From: Lachnospiraceae bacterium
GTDB lineage: Bacteria > Bacillota > Clostridia > Lachnospirales > Lachnospiraceae
Reading direction: 5' to 3'
Length of the DNA: 64,000 nucleotides
NCBI GenBank assembly: GCA_030523275.1
Contig: JAUNIX010000017.1
Location: 1 to 64,000, forward strand
The notes beneath the pieces were generated by a model. The model made no database searches, was not told the origin of the DNA, and saw only the letters and a program-made list of their open reading frames with translations. Positions 33,248 to 42,343 of the stretch are shown here, piece after piece. A program made the position numbers and the translations under genes. How positions within the stretch are numbered: position 1 is the stretch's first letter; every line of letters starts with the position of its first letter.

Positions 33248-35869
33248 ATGACAAAATGGGTTTACAAATTTAGCGAAGGTAATGCTGATATGCGTAATCT
33301 TCTGGGAGGAAAAGGAGCAAACCTGGCTGAGATGACAGGACTTGGTCTTCCAATTCCTCAAGGTTTTACTGTTACAACAGAAGCTTGTACGAATTATTAT
33401 GATTGTGGCGAACAAATCAGCGATGAAGTTGCTGAACAGGTTTATGAAGCTATGGCAGATTTGGAACAGATTCAGGGCAAAAAGTTTGGTGATCTGAATG
33501 ATCCTCTTTTAGTATCCGTTCGTTCTGGAGCAAGAGTATCCATGCCGGGTATGATGGATACAATCTTAAACCTTGGTTTGAATGATGAAGCTGTTGAAGG
33601 ATTTGCAAATAAGACAGGAAATCCTCGTTTTGCTTACGATTCATATCGTCGTTTTATCCAGATGTTCTCTGACGTTGTAAAAGAAGTGGACAAAAATAAA
33701 TTTGAAGCAGTTTTAGATGACATCAAAGAAGACAAAGGTGTTCAATTCGATACAGATTTAGATGCTGACGATTTAAAAGAAGTTATCAGAAGATATAAAA
33801 AGATTTATAAGAAAGAATTAGGCGAAGATTTCCCTCAGGATCCAAAAGATCAGTTATTTGAAGCAATCAAAGCTGTATTCCGTTCTTGGGACAACCCACG
33901 TGCTATTTACTATCGTCGAATGAACGACATCCCTGGTGACTGGGGTACTGCTGTTAACGTACAGACTATGGTATTCGGTAACATGGGTGATACATCTGGT
34001 ACCGGTGTTGCATTTACAAGAAACCCATCTACAGGTGAAAAACAGATTTATGGTGAATATCTGATCAATGCTCAGGGCGAAGACGTAGTTGCTGGTGTTC
34101 GTACACCTCAGCCAATTACAAAATTAGCAGAAGATTTACCAGAATGTTATGAACAGTTCATGAACATTGCTCATACATTAGAAGACCACTATCGTGATAT
34201 GCAGGATATGGAATTCACAATTCAGGAAGGTAAACTTTACTTCCTTCAGACAAGAAATGGTAAGAGAACTGCAGCAGCAGCTCTTCGTATCGCTTGTGAA
34301 TTAGTAGACGAAGGAATGATCACAAAAGAAGAAGCTGTTTCTAGAATTGAAGCAAAATCCTTAGATCAGTTATTACATCCAAACTTTGATGCAGAAGCGT
34401 TAAAAGTTGCATTACCTATTGGATCTGCTCTTCCAGCATCTCCTGGTGCAGCAGCTGGTAAAGTATACTTTGAAGCTGAAACAGCTAAGATTCATCATGA
34501 AGCTGGATTAAAAGTAATCCTTGTTCGTTTAGAGACATCTCCAGAAGATATCGAAGGTATGCATGCAGCAGAAGGTATCTTAACAGCTCGTGGTGGTATG
34601 ACATCTCACGCAGCCGTAGTTGCTCGTGGTATGGGTACAGCATGTGTTGCTGGATGTGGCGATATTAAATTTAGCGAAGACGGAAAATCTTTCACATTAG
34701 GTGGAAAGACAATCAAAGAAGGAGATTATATTTCTCTTGATGGTTCTACAGGTAAAATTTATCTTGGAGAAATCCCTACAGTACCAGCAAGCATCAGCGG
34801 TAACTTCGATCGTATTATGACATGGGCTGATGAAATCCGTACTTTACAGGTTAGAACAAATGCTGATACACCAGCAGATGCTTTAAATGCTGTTAAATTT
34901 GGTGCTCAGGGTATTGGACTTTGCCGTACAGAGCATATGTTCTTTGATGCAGAAAGAATTCCTAAGATTCGTCGTATGATTCTTTCTACAACAAAAGAAG
35001 CAAGAGAAGTTGCATTAAATCAGTTAATTCCTTATCAGAAGAAAGACTTTAAAGATTTATATGAAGTAATGGAAGGAAGACCGGTAACCATCCGTTTCTT
35101 AGATCCACCACTTCATGAATTCCTTCCTAACACAATGGAAGAAATTTCTGCTCTTGCAAAAGATATGGGTGTAACAGTAGAAGAAATCAATATGAGACGT
35201 GCTGCACTTCATGAATTCAACCCAATGATGGGTCACCGTGGATGCCGTCTTGCTGTAACTTATCCTGAAATTGCTAAAATGCAGACAAGAGCTGTAATGG
35301 AAGCTGCAATTGAAGTAAAACAGGAAAAAGGATATGATATCGTTCCTGAAATCATGATTCCATTAGTAGGAGAAAAGAAAGAGCTTGCCTATGTGAAGAA
35401 AGTTGTTGTAGAAACAGCAGAAAGAGTAAAAGCTTACTATGAATCTGATATCCAATACAAAGTTGGTACTATGATCGAGATTCCTCGTGCTGCTTTACTT
35501 GCAGATGAAATCGCTGAAGAAGCTGAATTCTTCTCTTTCGGTACAAACGACTTAACACAGATGACATTCGGATTCTCTCGTGATGATGCTGGTAAGTTCT
35601 TAGAATCTTACTATGACAATAAGATTTATGAATCTGATCCATTTGCTAAATTAGACCAGAATGGTGTAGGCCAATTAGTAGAAATGGCTGCTAAGAAAGG
35701 TAAAGCAACTCGTCCAGATATCCATCTTGGAATCTGTGGAGAACATGGTGGAGATCCTTCTACTGTAGAATTCTGCTACAGAGCTGGATTAGACTATGTA
35801 TCTTGTTCACCATTCCGTGTACCAATTGCAAGACTTGCAGCTGCTCAGGCAGTACTTAACGATAAATAA
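33248..35869 (+). CDS. ppdK: Pyruvate, phosphate dikinase
   Basis: PPDK interconverts pyruvate, ATP and phosphate with PEP, AMP and pyrophosphate, and serves glycolysis or gluconeogenesis in anaerobes. The 873-residue chain has the ATP-grasp domain at the N-terminus (LLGGKGANLAEMTGLGLPIP, NTG-type loops), the swivelling phosphohistidine domain with H454 in TARGGMTSHAAVVARG, and the C-terminal PEP/pyruvate barrel with GICGEHGGDP and SCSPFRVPIARLAAAQA. Codon choice is strongly biased to a few codons, unlike its neighbours, which suggests high expression. AGGAGG precedes the ATG; a terminator follows. Confidence 0.96.
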   Translation: MTKWVYKFSEGNADMRNLLGGKGANLAEMTGLGLPIPQGFTVTTEACTNYYDCGEQISDEVAEQVYEAMADLEQIQGKKFGDLNDPLLVSVRSGARVSMPGMMDTILNLGLNDEAVEGFANKTGNPRFAYDSYRRFIQMFSDVVKEVDKNKFEAVLDDIKEDKGVQFDTDLDADDLKEVIRRYKKIYKKELGEDFPQDPKDQLFEAIKAVFRSWDNPRAIYYRRMNDIPGDWGTAVNVQTMVFGNMGDTSGTGVAFTRNPSTGEKQIYGEYLINAQGEDVVAGVRTPQPITKLAEDLPECYEQFMNIAHTLEDHYRDMQDMEFTIQEGKLYFLQTRNGKRTAAAALRIACELVDEGMITKEEAVSRIEAKSLDQLLHPNFDAEALKVALPIGSALPASPGAAAGKVYFEAETAKIHHEAGLKVILVRLETSPEDIEGMHAAEGILTARGGMTSHAAVVARGMGTACVAGCGDIKFSEDGKSFTLGGKTIKEGDYISLDGSTGKIYLGEIPTVPASISGNFDRIMTWADEIRTLQVRTNADTPADALNAVKFGAQGIGLCRTEHMFFDAERIPKIRRMILSTTKEAREVALNQLIPYQKKDFKDLYEVMEGRPVTIRFLDPPLHEFLPNTMEEISALAKDMGVTVEEINMRRAALHEFNPMMGHRGCRLAVTYPEIAKMQTRAVMEAAIEVKQEKGYDIVPEIMIPLVGEKKELAYVKKVVVETAERVKAYYESDIQYKVGTMIEIPRAALLADEIAEEAEFFSFGTNDLTQMTFGFSRDDAGKFLESYYDNKIYESDPFAKLDQNGVGQLVEMAAKKGKATRPDIHLGICGEHGGDPSTVEFCYRAGLDYVSCSPFRVPIARLAAAQAVLNDK

Positions 35870-35906
35870 GCAAAGTTGTTATTGAAGTATATTTAGAACA
35901 ATGAAG

Positions 35907-35935
35907 GTCTCCGTCAATATTGACGGAGACTTTTT
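35907..35935 (+). terminator. Terminator of ppdK
   Basis: GTCTCCGTCA and TGACGGAGAC pair perfectly around ATAT and end in T5. Confidence 0.9.
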
Positions 35936-36029
35936 GCTATATAATATCACGATAATTATTGTGGTGTTTGTATTTGTCATCACATCAAGAATAAATTTCG
36001 ACAATAACACATACAAAATCTCTCTTATT

Positions 36030-36058
36030 TTGACAAACAATATATTATTCGGTATAAT
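36030..36058 (+). promoter_or_regulatory. Consensus promoter of the sugar transferase gene
   Basis: TTGACA (36030-36035), a 17-bp spacer and TATAAT (36053-36058) match the sigma-A consensus at every position. Transcription would start near 36065, so an in-frame ATG at 36061 is not the translation start. Confidence 0.85.
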
Positions 36059-36108
36059 GAATGAAACTGACTCTGAAAAGAGAAACTAGAAGTATACGGC
36101 GGTGCATT

Positions 36109-37497
36109 ATGAAAGAAAAAGTGAGAAGATGGGACACAGTCTTGTGGATGCTCATCAAAGCAATTTTATATTTTATGATTATGGGGACTTTTGTAGTTTG
36201 TTTGGGAAAGGAAAGTCATTCTCTTAGAAGTCTTTCGCGAACACTTGGTATTACCATTATCACATTTTGGGTTGTGTTAATTCTATTTTTGTCCATTTAT
36301 GGAAAATATGATATTGGACGTAGAAAAAGTAAGCCGATTATTGTTTCGTTGGCGTTGGCAACCTTTTTTACCGATATTGTTGCTTATATTGAATTAATGA
36401 TCATGAGAACCAACGAACCAAGTATTTATGCGTTCCGACTTCGAAGCATTAGTTGGTTGATGCTTTCTTTTACCATGCAGGTATTGATCATTGCAATTTT
36501 TGTCTATCTGGGTAATGAGTTGTTCTTTATGATCAATAAACCAGAAAGAACCTGTATTGTCACATCGAGTCAGAAAAAGTTAGATGCAGTGATGCGAGTT
36601 ATCTCGAAATATAAGAAGCAATATCGACCAGAGGCAGTCTTTGATTATCGAGAAAAAGATTTATTGAATCTGATTCGTGATTATCAGACAATCTTTGTCT
36701 ATGAAGTTCCCGTGAAACAGCGCACAGAGCTCACCAAATTTTGTTATCAAGAAAGAAAAAATATATATTATAATCCGGAGCTTCATGATATCATCGAGGT
36801 GAATTCCGAGTACTATATGTTGGATGATGTCTCTTTTCTCAATGCAAGAGTGAAAGGACTCACGATGGAACAGCGAATTATGAAACGTGGATTAGATTTG
36901 ATTCTGGCACTTACGATTGGTATCTGTTCATTACCATTTTCAATTGCCGCTGCGATTGCGATCAAACTTGACGATGGCGGTCCGATTTTCTTTAAACAAA
37001 AGCGTGCAACATTACATGGACGAGTGTTTGAAGTTTATAAATTTCGAACGATGAAGCAGAATGTGGAAAATAAATCGGCACGAAAAGGGGATAGTCGTAT
37101 TACGAAACCGGGACAATTTTTGCGTAAGACGCGAATTGATGAATTGCCACAGTTATTGAATATTATCAAAGGCGATATGTCTTTTGTAGGACCAAGACCT
37201 GAGATGTTAGAAAATGTAACTGCATATACAGAAAAACTTCCAGAATTCAAATATCGGCTTCGTGTTAAGGCAGGATTGACTGGCTATGCACAGGTAGCAG
37301 GAAAATATAATACAACACCAAAGGATAAACTGGTTATGGATATCATGTATATTGAAAATTATAGTATTCTGAAAGATATTCAGTTAATTTTCCAAACAGT
37401 TGGTGTTGTTTTAAAACCAGACAGTACAGAGGCATTTGACGATAGTGAAAAAGAAAAACAGTTAATATTTAAACCGGCAAAAAGAGAAAACAAATAG
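36109..37497 (+). CDS. Polyprenyl-phosphate sugar-1-phosphate transferase
   Basis: This 462-residue membrane enzyme begins extracellular or wall polysaccharide synthesis by moving a sugar-1-phosphate to undecaprenyl phosphate. The N-terminal half has four or five membrane segments and a CoA-binding-like cytosolic region. The C-terminal catalytic domain shows KRGLDLILALT, DGGPIFFKQKRATLHGR, YKFRTM, LRKTRIDELPQLLNI and SFVGPRPEM, which is the bacterial sugar-transferase signature (WbaP/WcaJ type). No other polysaccharide gene adjoins it, so its pathway is elsewhere. The start at 36109 is downstream of the promoter; its RBS (GGCGGTG) is weak. Confidence 0.88.
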   Translation: MKEKVRRWDTVLWMLIKAILYFMIMGTFVVCLGKESHSLRSLSRTLGITIITFWVVLILFLSIYGKYDIGRRKSKPIIVSLALATFFTDIVAYIELMIMRTNEPSIYAFRLRSISWLMLSFTMQVLIIAIFVYLGNELFFMINKPERTCIVTSSQKKLDAVMRVISKYKKQYRPEAVFDYREKDLLNLIRDYQTIFVYEVPVKQRTELTKFCYQERKNIYYNPELHDIIEVNSEYYMLDDVSFLNARVKGLTMEQRIMKRGLDLILALTIGICSLPFSIAAAIAIKLDDGGPIFFKQKRATLHGRVFEVYKFRTMKQNVENKSARKGDSRITKPGQFLRKTRIDELPQLLNIIKGDMSFVGPRPEMLENVTAYTEKLPEFKYRLRVKAGLTGYAQVAGKYNTTPKDKLVMDIMYIENYSILKDIQLIFQTVGVVLKPDSTEAFDDSEKEKQLIFKPAKRENK

Positions 37498-37542
37498 TAA
37501 ATGAAATAGATTTTGAGTAGTGAAATAAATTGTTTGTGCTTC

Positions 37543-37571
37543 TTTACAAATAGTATGAAATACGATAATAT
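37543..37571 (+). promoter_or_regulatory. Promoter of the FMN riboswitch transcript
   Basis: TTTACA (37543-37548) and TAATAT (37566-37571) are 17 bp apart, about 33 bp upstream of the riboswitch. Confidence 0.5.
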
Positions 37572-37603
37572 TATATATAGTGAAATAAATATGAACAAAA
37601 TTT

Positions 37604-37708
37604 CTTCAGGGCAGGGTGAAATTCCCTACCGGCGGTAAAGCCCGCGAGCCGTAAGGCATGATTCGGTGAGATTCCGAAGCCGACAGTATAGTCTGGATGA
37701 GAGAAGAA
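37604..37708 (+). promoter_or_regulatory. FMN riboswitch (RFN element)
   Basis: The RFN consensus is easy to read: AGGGCAGGGTGAAATTCCC, then CCGGCGGTAAAGCCCGCGAGC, GATTCGGTGAGATTCCGAAGC, CCGACAGTATAGTCTGGATG and AGAGAAGAA. The closing stem TTCTTC/GAAGAA brackets it. It senses FMN and usually controls riboflavin synthesis or uptake. Here no rib gene follows; the next gene is an FGGY kinase. Confidence 0.95.
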
Positions 37709-37737
37709 TGTATGATTCGTTTCTTTTTGTAGTGCGT

Positions 37738-37770
37738 AAAGCTCTGAATTTGATGATTCAGAGCTTTTTT
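37738..37770 (+). terminator. Terminator of the FMN riboswitch
   Basis: AAAGCTCTGAAT and ATTCAGAGCTTT pair around a six-base loop and are followed by T-run. It is the expected expression platform, 30 bp after the aptamer. Beyond it, 37771-37865 holds another hairpin (GTTAC...GTAAC) with an A-run and ACTCCACAAAGATG, resembling a badly worn R1 start. No gene is found up to 37888. Confidence 0.85.
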
Positions 37771-37865
37771 GTTACCTAAGAAATTCTTTTCAGAATTTTC
37801 TCTGTAACAAAAAATACTCCACAAAGATGTTTCATAAAATTCGATGCTCCCTGGAGATACGCGCA
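37771..37865 (+). repeat. Probable degenerate R1 element
   Basis: A hairpin with arms GTTAC and GTAAC, inner AGAAATTCT/AGAATTTTCT, follows the FMN terminator T-run and leads to AAAAAATACTCCACAAAGATG. In R1 the same place reads AAAAAACGCTCCGCGAGGATG. The resemblance is partial, so this is a low-confidence member. Confidence 0.35.
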
Positions 37866-37888
37866 GAGCGTAAGGAAAGGAGATTTAT

Positions 37889-39433
37889 ATGGAACAATAT
37901 TATGTAGGATTTGATGCAGGAACACAGAGTGTAAAAGTCGTTGTTTGCAATCAGGATATGGAGTGTGTCGCCTCCTGTCAAAAGCCAACAACGCTCTACT
38001 ATCCAAAACCAGGTTGGGTGGAGATGGATGTGGATGAATATTTACGACTTACAAAAGACTGTATATATGAATGTACAATGCAAATGAGGAAAAAAGGACT
38101 TGATTTGTGTCAAGTGAAAGCAATTATGGGGGACGGCATTATTTGCGGTATTGTCGGAGTAGATGCAGAGGGAAATGCGATTACACCGTATATTAATTAT
38201 TTGGATTCCAGAACTGAAAAAGACGTAAAAACAATCAATGATATGGATTTGGAAATCTGGGGACGAGAGACTGGTAATGCAGAGGCAAACTGTATGTTTC
38301 CAGCGATGATTGCCAGATGGTTATTAAAACATAATTCAGATTTTAAGGAACGTGGTGTGAAATTTGTTCATAATGCACCTTATATTCTTTCACATCTTGC
38401 AGGATTAAAAGCCGATCAGATGTTTATTGATTGGGGAGCGATGTCAGGATGGGGATTTGGATATCATGTTTATGATAAAAAATGGTCAACAGAACAATTG
38501 GAAATTTTAGGAATTTCGTTATCCTATATGCCTAAAATTGTAAAACCTTGGGATATCGTTGGAACTTTGACAGAAGAGATAGCAAAAGAGATTGGACTTC
38601 CAGAAGGTATCCCAATTTGTGGCGGTGCAGGTGATACAATGCAATCAATGATCGGTAGTGGTATTTTGGAAGCTGGACATGCAGTTGATGTAGCGGGAAC
38701 ATGCGCGATGTTTTGCGTTTCGACCAAGAGAATTATTCCGGAACTGAGCAAAAAAGGAACTGGTTTAATTTTTAATAGTGGTACGTTACCAGATACGTAT
38801 TTTTATTGGGGATACATTCGTACTGGTGGGCTTGCACTTCGCTGGTTCAAAGATCAGATATGCCAAAAAGAAGAGGATGCAGATTATTATTCTCTTCTTA
38901 GCAAGCAGGCAGCAAAAGTACCAGCAGGTAGCAATGGTGTATTGTTTTTGCCGTATTTGACTGGTGGTAGCGGTGATCAAGCAAATGCATGTGGATGTTT
39001 TTTGAACATGACGCTAGATACGGAACAATTTGTATTATGGCGATCAGTGTTAGAAGCAATTGGATACGATTATATGGAAATTACTGACATTTATCGTAAG
39101 GCTGGAGTGGATCTTAGCCGAATTGCAATTACAGAGGGCGGGAGCAAGAATGAGTTGTGGAATCAGATGAAAGCAGATATGTTAGAGAGTAAAGTTGTAA
39201 CCTTAGAAAATGCAGGTGGAGCAGTTATAATGAATTGTCTGTTTGGTGCTTACGCAGCGGGATATGTAAAAAATATAAATGAAAAATTGGAAACATATTT
39301 AAAGATTAAAAAAATTTATGAGCCGCAAAATGAATCTTCCAAAGTTTATCGTCGTTTTTATCAGATACAGAAAAAAATGCTCAAACAAGATATGAAACCT
39401 TTGTTTGACACTTTGGAACAGATTCGGAATTAG
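37889..39433 (+). CDS. FGGY-family carbohydrate kinase
   Basis: This 514-residue kinase of the FGGY family has the N-terminal phosphate motif GFDAGTQSVK (8-17), the catalytic aspartate D249 in CGGAGDTMQSMIGSG, the VAGTCAMFC and TEGGSKNELWNQM segments, and GGAVIMNCLFGAY near the end. Xylulokinase, ribulokinase and related enzymes share this plan; the sugar cannot be named. A strong AAAGGAG lies just before the ATG. It is the first gene downstream of an FMN riboswitch. Ribulose 5-phosphate is a riboflavin precursor, which makes the arrangement interesting but does not prove function. Confidence 0.85.
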   Translation: MEQYYVGFDAGTQSVKVVVCNQDMECVASCQKPTTLYYPKPGWVEMDVDEYLRLTKDCIYECTMQMRKKGLDLCQVKAIMGDGIICGIVGVDAEGNAITPYINYLDSRTEKDVKTINDMDLEIWGRETGNAEANCMFPAMIARWLLKHNSDFKERGVKFVHNAPYILSHLAGLKADQMFIDWGAMSGWGFGYHVYDKKWSTEQLEILGISLSYMPKIVKPWDIVGTLTEEIAKEIGLPEGIPICGGAGDTMQSMIGSGILEAGHAVDVAGTCAMFCVSTKRIIPELSKKGTGLIFNSGTLPDTYFYWGYIRTGGLALRWFKDQICQKEEDADYYSLLSKQAAKVPAGSNGVLFLPYLTGGSGDQANACGCFLNMTLDTEQFVLWRSVLEAIGYDYMEITDIYRKAGVDLSRIAITEGGSKNELWNQMKADMLESKVVTLENAGGAVIMNCLFGAYAAGYVKNINEKLETYLKIKKIYEPQNESSKVYRRFYQIQKKMLKQDMKPLFDTLEQIRN

Positions 39434-39498
39434 AAGCGTATAAAATTTTAAAACCTACAAATACTATTTGAGCAGAAAAGAAAAAGGAGGAAATGATT

Positions 39499-39813
39499 AT
39501 GCCATTATTAACATGTTCTGCTCAGAGTTGTATTTATAATAAGGGAATGAATTGTAGCCGAGGTGATATTTGTGTCGAAGGCCGTCAAGCGCATACACCA
39601 CAAGATACTTGTTGTGACAGTTTTGAGGAACGCACAAAATATGGTGCGGAAAACTCTCTGGGTCATGCATCCGCAGTTATTGACATTGATTGTAAAGCAG
39701 AAACTTGTATCTATAATGAAGAGTGTCGATGCACTGCAGGAAAAGTAGGAATTTCTGGGGCTTGTGCCTGTGAACCGCAGGAGACAGAATGTTCTAGCTA
39801 TCGTAAAGGATAA
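39499..39813 (+). CDS. DUF1540 protein with two cysteine-rich repeats
   Basis: This 104-residue protein has two DUF1540 units (about 4-42 and 62-102). Each has the pattern C-(x3-4)-C-(x4-6)-C with later cysteines, for instance CSAQSCIYNKGMNCSRGDIC and CKAETCIYNEECRCTAGKV. The domain is small, probably binds metal or forms a disulfide cluster, and its role is not known. AAAGGAGG lies eight bases before the ATG at 39499; the ATG at 39493 is too close to it. Confidence 0.85.
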   Translation: MPLLTCSAQSCIYNKGMNCSRGDICVEGRQAHTPQDTCCDSFEERTKYGAENSLGHASAVIDIDCKAETCIYNEECRCTAGKVGISGACACEPQETECSSYRKG

Positions 39814-39894
39814 GATAAAGGATTTATATTTTGCTCAGAATAGAGTATTAATGATTATAAAATAAATTCTATGTTATGATAGATGTGAACGATG

Positions 39895-39935
39895 AAAAAG
39901 TGTTTGCTAATTGGAGAATTAACAAACACTTTTTT
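39895..39935. terminator. Intrinsic terminator
   Basis: AAAAGTGTTTGCTAATT and AATTAACAAACACTTTT form a long stem with one mismatch around GGAG, with T6 on the right. It ends the DUF1540 transcript. R2 copy c starts just after the T-run. Confidence 0.8.
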
Positions 39936-39936
39936 A

Positions 39937-40030
39937 TTTACGCAACGGTACAAGGCAAACAAAAATAGTTATCTTTTCAATTGCCTTTGCACGAGAACGG
40001 TTGAAACTCGCAAAACGCGTTTCGTGGTTT
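39937..40030 (+). repeat. R2 dispersed repeat, copy c (diverged)
   Basis: TTTACGCAACGGTACAAGGC and GAAACTCGCAAAACGCGTTTC match R2 end to end with many substitutions. It fills the space between the terminator and the LysR stop codon (40031) on the other strand. Confidence 0.75.
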
Positions 40031-40915
40031 TTAATCGAGCATACTGTGTTCGATTATATAGTTTTTGAATGTTTGAGCTGCCGGAGAGATATATTTATTC
40101 TTTAAAAAGGCCAAATAAAAGATACGTTGCCAGTTTGGACTTGAAATATCGATTTTTTTCACATCCATCGTATCCAGAATCTGTATATCAGGAACAATGG
40201 CAATTCCAAAACCTTTTGATACGAAGCCGGCAATGACTTGATCTTCTTCCATTTCATAGACAACTTCCGGGTAATCACCAGCAATATCAAATAGTTCATC
40301 GATAATTGGACGAAGACTACTTTGTTTTGAAAAGATAATTTGCGGATATTCTAGAGTTTCTGCCAAAGATACAGAATGACGGATGGATAATGGGTGATCC
40401 TTTGGTACGATAACGACCAATTTTTGATATGCAATCGGTACAAATTCGATGGATGGCTCTTTTGAAAGTTTTGAGCAGATAACCATATCAAATTTTTTGT
40501 TTTTTAATCCATTTAAAAGTTCTCTGGTAACACCAGTGTATAAATTGAAATTAACTTTGCGATCAGAATATTCGGACTTATAGCCTTGGATCAGTTCAGG
40601 AATCAGTTCTGTTCCTAAAGTTTGTAAAAAACCTAGATCAATGGATCCTTCTCCAGTGCCTGCCGCTTTTAGAGTTTTAATGCCCGAATCTAAGATTTCT
40701 ATGGATTTTTCTACATCTCGCAAAAACATATGTCCGTATTTTGTGAGTACGATATTACGTCCTTCTTTTTCAAACAGGTTCACACCTAATTCCTGTTCGA
40801 GAGAAGCGATAGCATGACTTAAACTAGGTTGTGTGATCGAAAGTTCGGAAGCTGCTTTCGTATAGTGTTCCAAATGAGCTAATGTAATAAAATACCGTAA
40901 ATGGTAAAGATTCAT
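40031..40915 (-). CDS. LysR-family transcriptional regulator
   Basis: This 294-residue protein has an N-terminal winged helix-turn-helix (MNLYHLRYFITLAHLEHYTKAASELSITQPSLSHAIASLE) and a C-terminal two-lobed effector-binding domain (about 90-290). It should bind DNA as a tetramer and respond to a small molecule. The start (MNLYH at 40915) follows AGGAGGAG on the - strand; a 20-codon longer frame has no RBS. Its target is unclear. LysR regulators often control a divergent neighbour, which here is rimM, an unlikely target. Confidence 0.88.
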   Translation of the reverse strand: MNLYHLRYFITLAHLEHYTKAASELSITQPSLSHAIASLEQELGVNLFEKEGRNIVLTKYGHMFLRDVEKSIEILDSGIKTLKAAGTGEGSIDLGFLQTLGTELIPELIQGYKSEYSDRKVNFNLYTGVTRELLNGLKNKKFDMVICSKLSKEPSIEFVPIAYQKLVVIVPKDHPLSIRHSVSLAETLEYPQIIFSKQSSLRPIIDELFDIAGDYPEVVYEMEEDQVIAGFVSKGFGIAIVPDIQILDTMDVKKIDISSPNWQRIFYLAFLKNKYISPAAQTFKNYIIEHSMLD

Positions 40916-41017
40916 TCTTCTCCTCCTGTTGTTTTCATGTGTGAACGAGTATAAAACTATTATAACATAAGCCATTCACAAAATCTATTGGCTTGCCTAA
41001 TTCGGCGATACATGTTG

Positions 41018-41047
41018 TTGGACTCTTTTTTCTTTCTATGCTATACT
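41018..41047 (+). promoter_or_regulatory. Promoter of rimM-trmD
   Basis: TTGGAC (41018-41023) and TATACT (41042-41047) are separated by 18 bp, with TGC before the -10 (extended type). Confidence 0.6.
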
Positions 41048-41088
41048 AGAACCACGAAAAAAGAATGATATAGGAGACTTGTGATAGA

Positions 41089-41598
41089 ATGGAAGATATT
41101 TTAAGAGTTGGCGTGATTACAAAAACACATGGAATTCGCGGTGAAGTAAAGGTATTTCCAACAACTGATGATCCAAAACGTTTTAAAAAATTAAAAGAAG
41201 TTTTAATAGATACCGGTAAAGAACGTCGCAAGATGGAAGTACAATCTTGTCGATTTCAAAAGAATCTTGTAATTATAAAATTTAAAGGTATTGATAATAT
41301 CAATGATGTCGAACAATATCGACAATGTGATTTATATGTATCGCGAAAAAATGCAGTCAAACTGGGACCAAACGAAAATTTTATTGTCGATTTGATCGGT
41401 TTAAAGGTTGTACTTGATGATGGTACAGAATTTGGAACATTGACAGATGTGATGCAGACAGGAGCCAATGATGTTTATATCGTGAAAACATTGGATGGAA
41501 AAGAGGTTTTGTTGCCAGCCATTCCAGAGTGTATACTTGATGTGGATTTGGACACTGAACAAGTGACGATACATTTGATGAAAGGATTAGTGGATTAA
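41089..41598 (+). CDS. rimM: Ribosome maturation factor RimM
   Basis: RimM helps mature the 30S head around protein S19. The 169-residue protein has the N-terminal barrel (RVGVITKTHGIRGEVKVFP) and the C-terminal PRC-barrel with LIGLKVVL and LLPAIPECILDVDL. It starts its own operon here. In most Firmicutes rpsP and a KH-domain gene precede it, but a LysR gene on the other strand occupies that position. trmD follows one base after the stop. Confidence 0.93.
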   Translation: MEDILRVGVITKTHGIRGEVKVFPTTDDPKRFKKLKEVLIDTGKERRKMEVQSCRFQKNLVIIKFKGIDNINDVEQYRQCDLYVSRKNAVKLGPNENFIVDLIGLKVVLDDGTEFGTLTDVMQTGANDVYIVKTLDGKEVLLPAIPECILDVDLDTEQVTIHLMKGLVD

Positions 41599-41599
41599 G

Positions 41600-42292
41600 A
41601 TGAATTTTCATGTATGCACGTTATTCCCAGAGATGATTGAGCAGGGATGCCAGACGAGTATCCTTGGACGAGCATCAAAAAATGGTCTGATTCAGATTGA
41701 GACGACAAATATTCGCGATTTTTCGACGAATAAACATATGAAAGTAGATGATTATCCTTATGGTGGTGGTGCGGGCATGGTCATGCAGGCAGAACCTGTC
41801 TATGCAGCATGTGAGTATGCAAAGCAAAAGCTTGGGGAGAAGACGAGAGTGATTTATTTAACACCTCAAGGTAATGTATTCCATCAGAAGATGGCGGAGG
41901 ATTTTGCAAAAGAAGAAAGCTTGATTTTTTTATGTGGTCATTATGAAGGTATTGATGAACGTGTACTTGAGGAAGTTGTAACCGATTATGTTTCCATCGG
42001 GGATTATGTATTAACGGGTGGAGAACTTCCGGCAATGGTCATGATTGATGCAATTGCTCGTTTAGTACCAGGCGTTCTGAATAATGATGTCTCGGCAGAT
42101 ATTGAATCTTTCCATGATAATTTGTTAGAATATCCGCAGTATACGCGGCCACCAGTTTGGCATGACAAAGAAGTGCCGGAAGTTCTTTTATCCGGTCATC
42201 ACGCACGAATAGAAGAATGGCGCTATCAGTGCTCGCTAGAACGGACAGCCAAATGGAGACCAGATTTGTTGGAAAAGCATAAAAGTAAATAA
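41600..42292 (+). CDS. trmD: tRNA (guanine-N1-)-methyltransferase
   Basis: TrmD methylates G37 of tRNAs and prevents frameshifting. The 230-residue SPOUT protein has DDYPYGGGAGMVMQAEP, the knot CGHYEGIDERV, and VLTGGELPAMVMIDAIARLVPGVL. The arrangement rimM-trmD-rplS is conserved. The start lies one base after rimM. Confidence 0.96.
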   Translation: MNFHVCTLFPEMIEQGCQTSILGRASKNGLIQIETTNIRDFSTNKHMKVDDYPYGGGAGMVMQAEPVYAACEYAKQKLGEKTRVIYLTPQGNVFHQKMAEDFAKEESLIFLCGHYEGIDERVLEEVVTDYVSIGDYVLTGGELPAMVMIDAIARLVPGVLNNDVSADIESFHDNLLEYPQYTRPPVWHDKEVPEVLLSGHHARIEEWRYQCSLERTAKWRPDLLEKHKSK

Positions 42293-42308
42293 ATTCTATA
42301 AAAAAAGA

Positions 42309-42337
42309 TTGCACCAATAATTTTTATGTGTTATTAT
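42309..42337 (+). promoter_or_regulatory. Promoter of rplS
   Basis: TTGCAC (42309-42314) and TATTAT (42332-42337) are 17 bp apart, with TG one base before the -10. It gives rplS a transcript separate from trmD. Confidence 0.6.
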
Positions 42338-42343
42338 ATGGTA

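Noticed and set aside
36061..36108. Longer N-terminus for the sugar transferase
   Set aside because: The ATG is only 3 bp after the -10 hexamer of a consensus promoter and would precede the transcript start.
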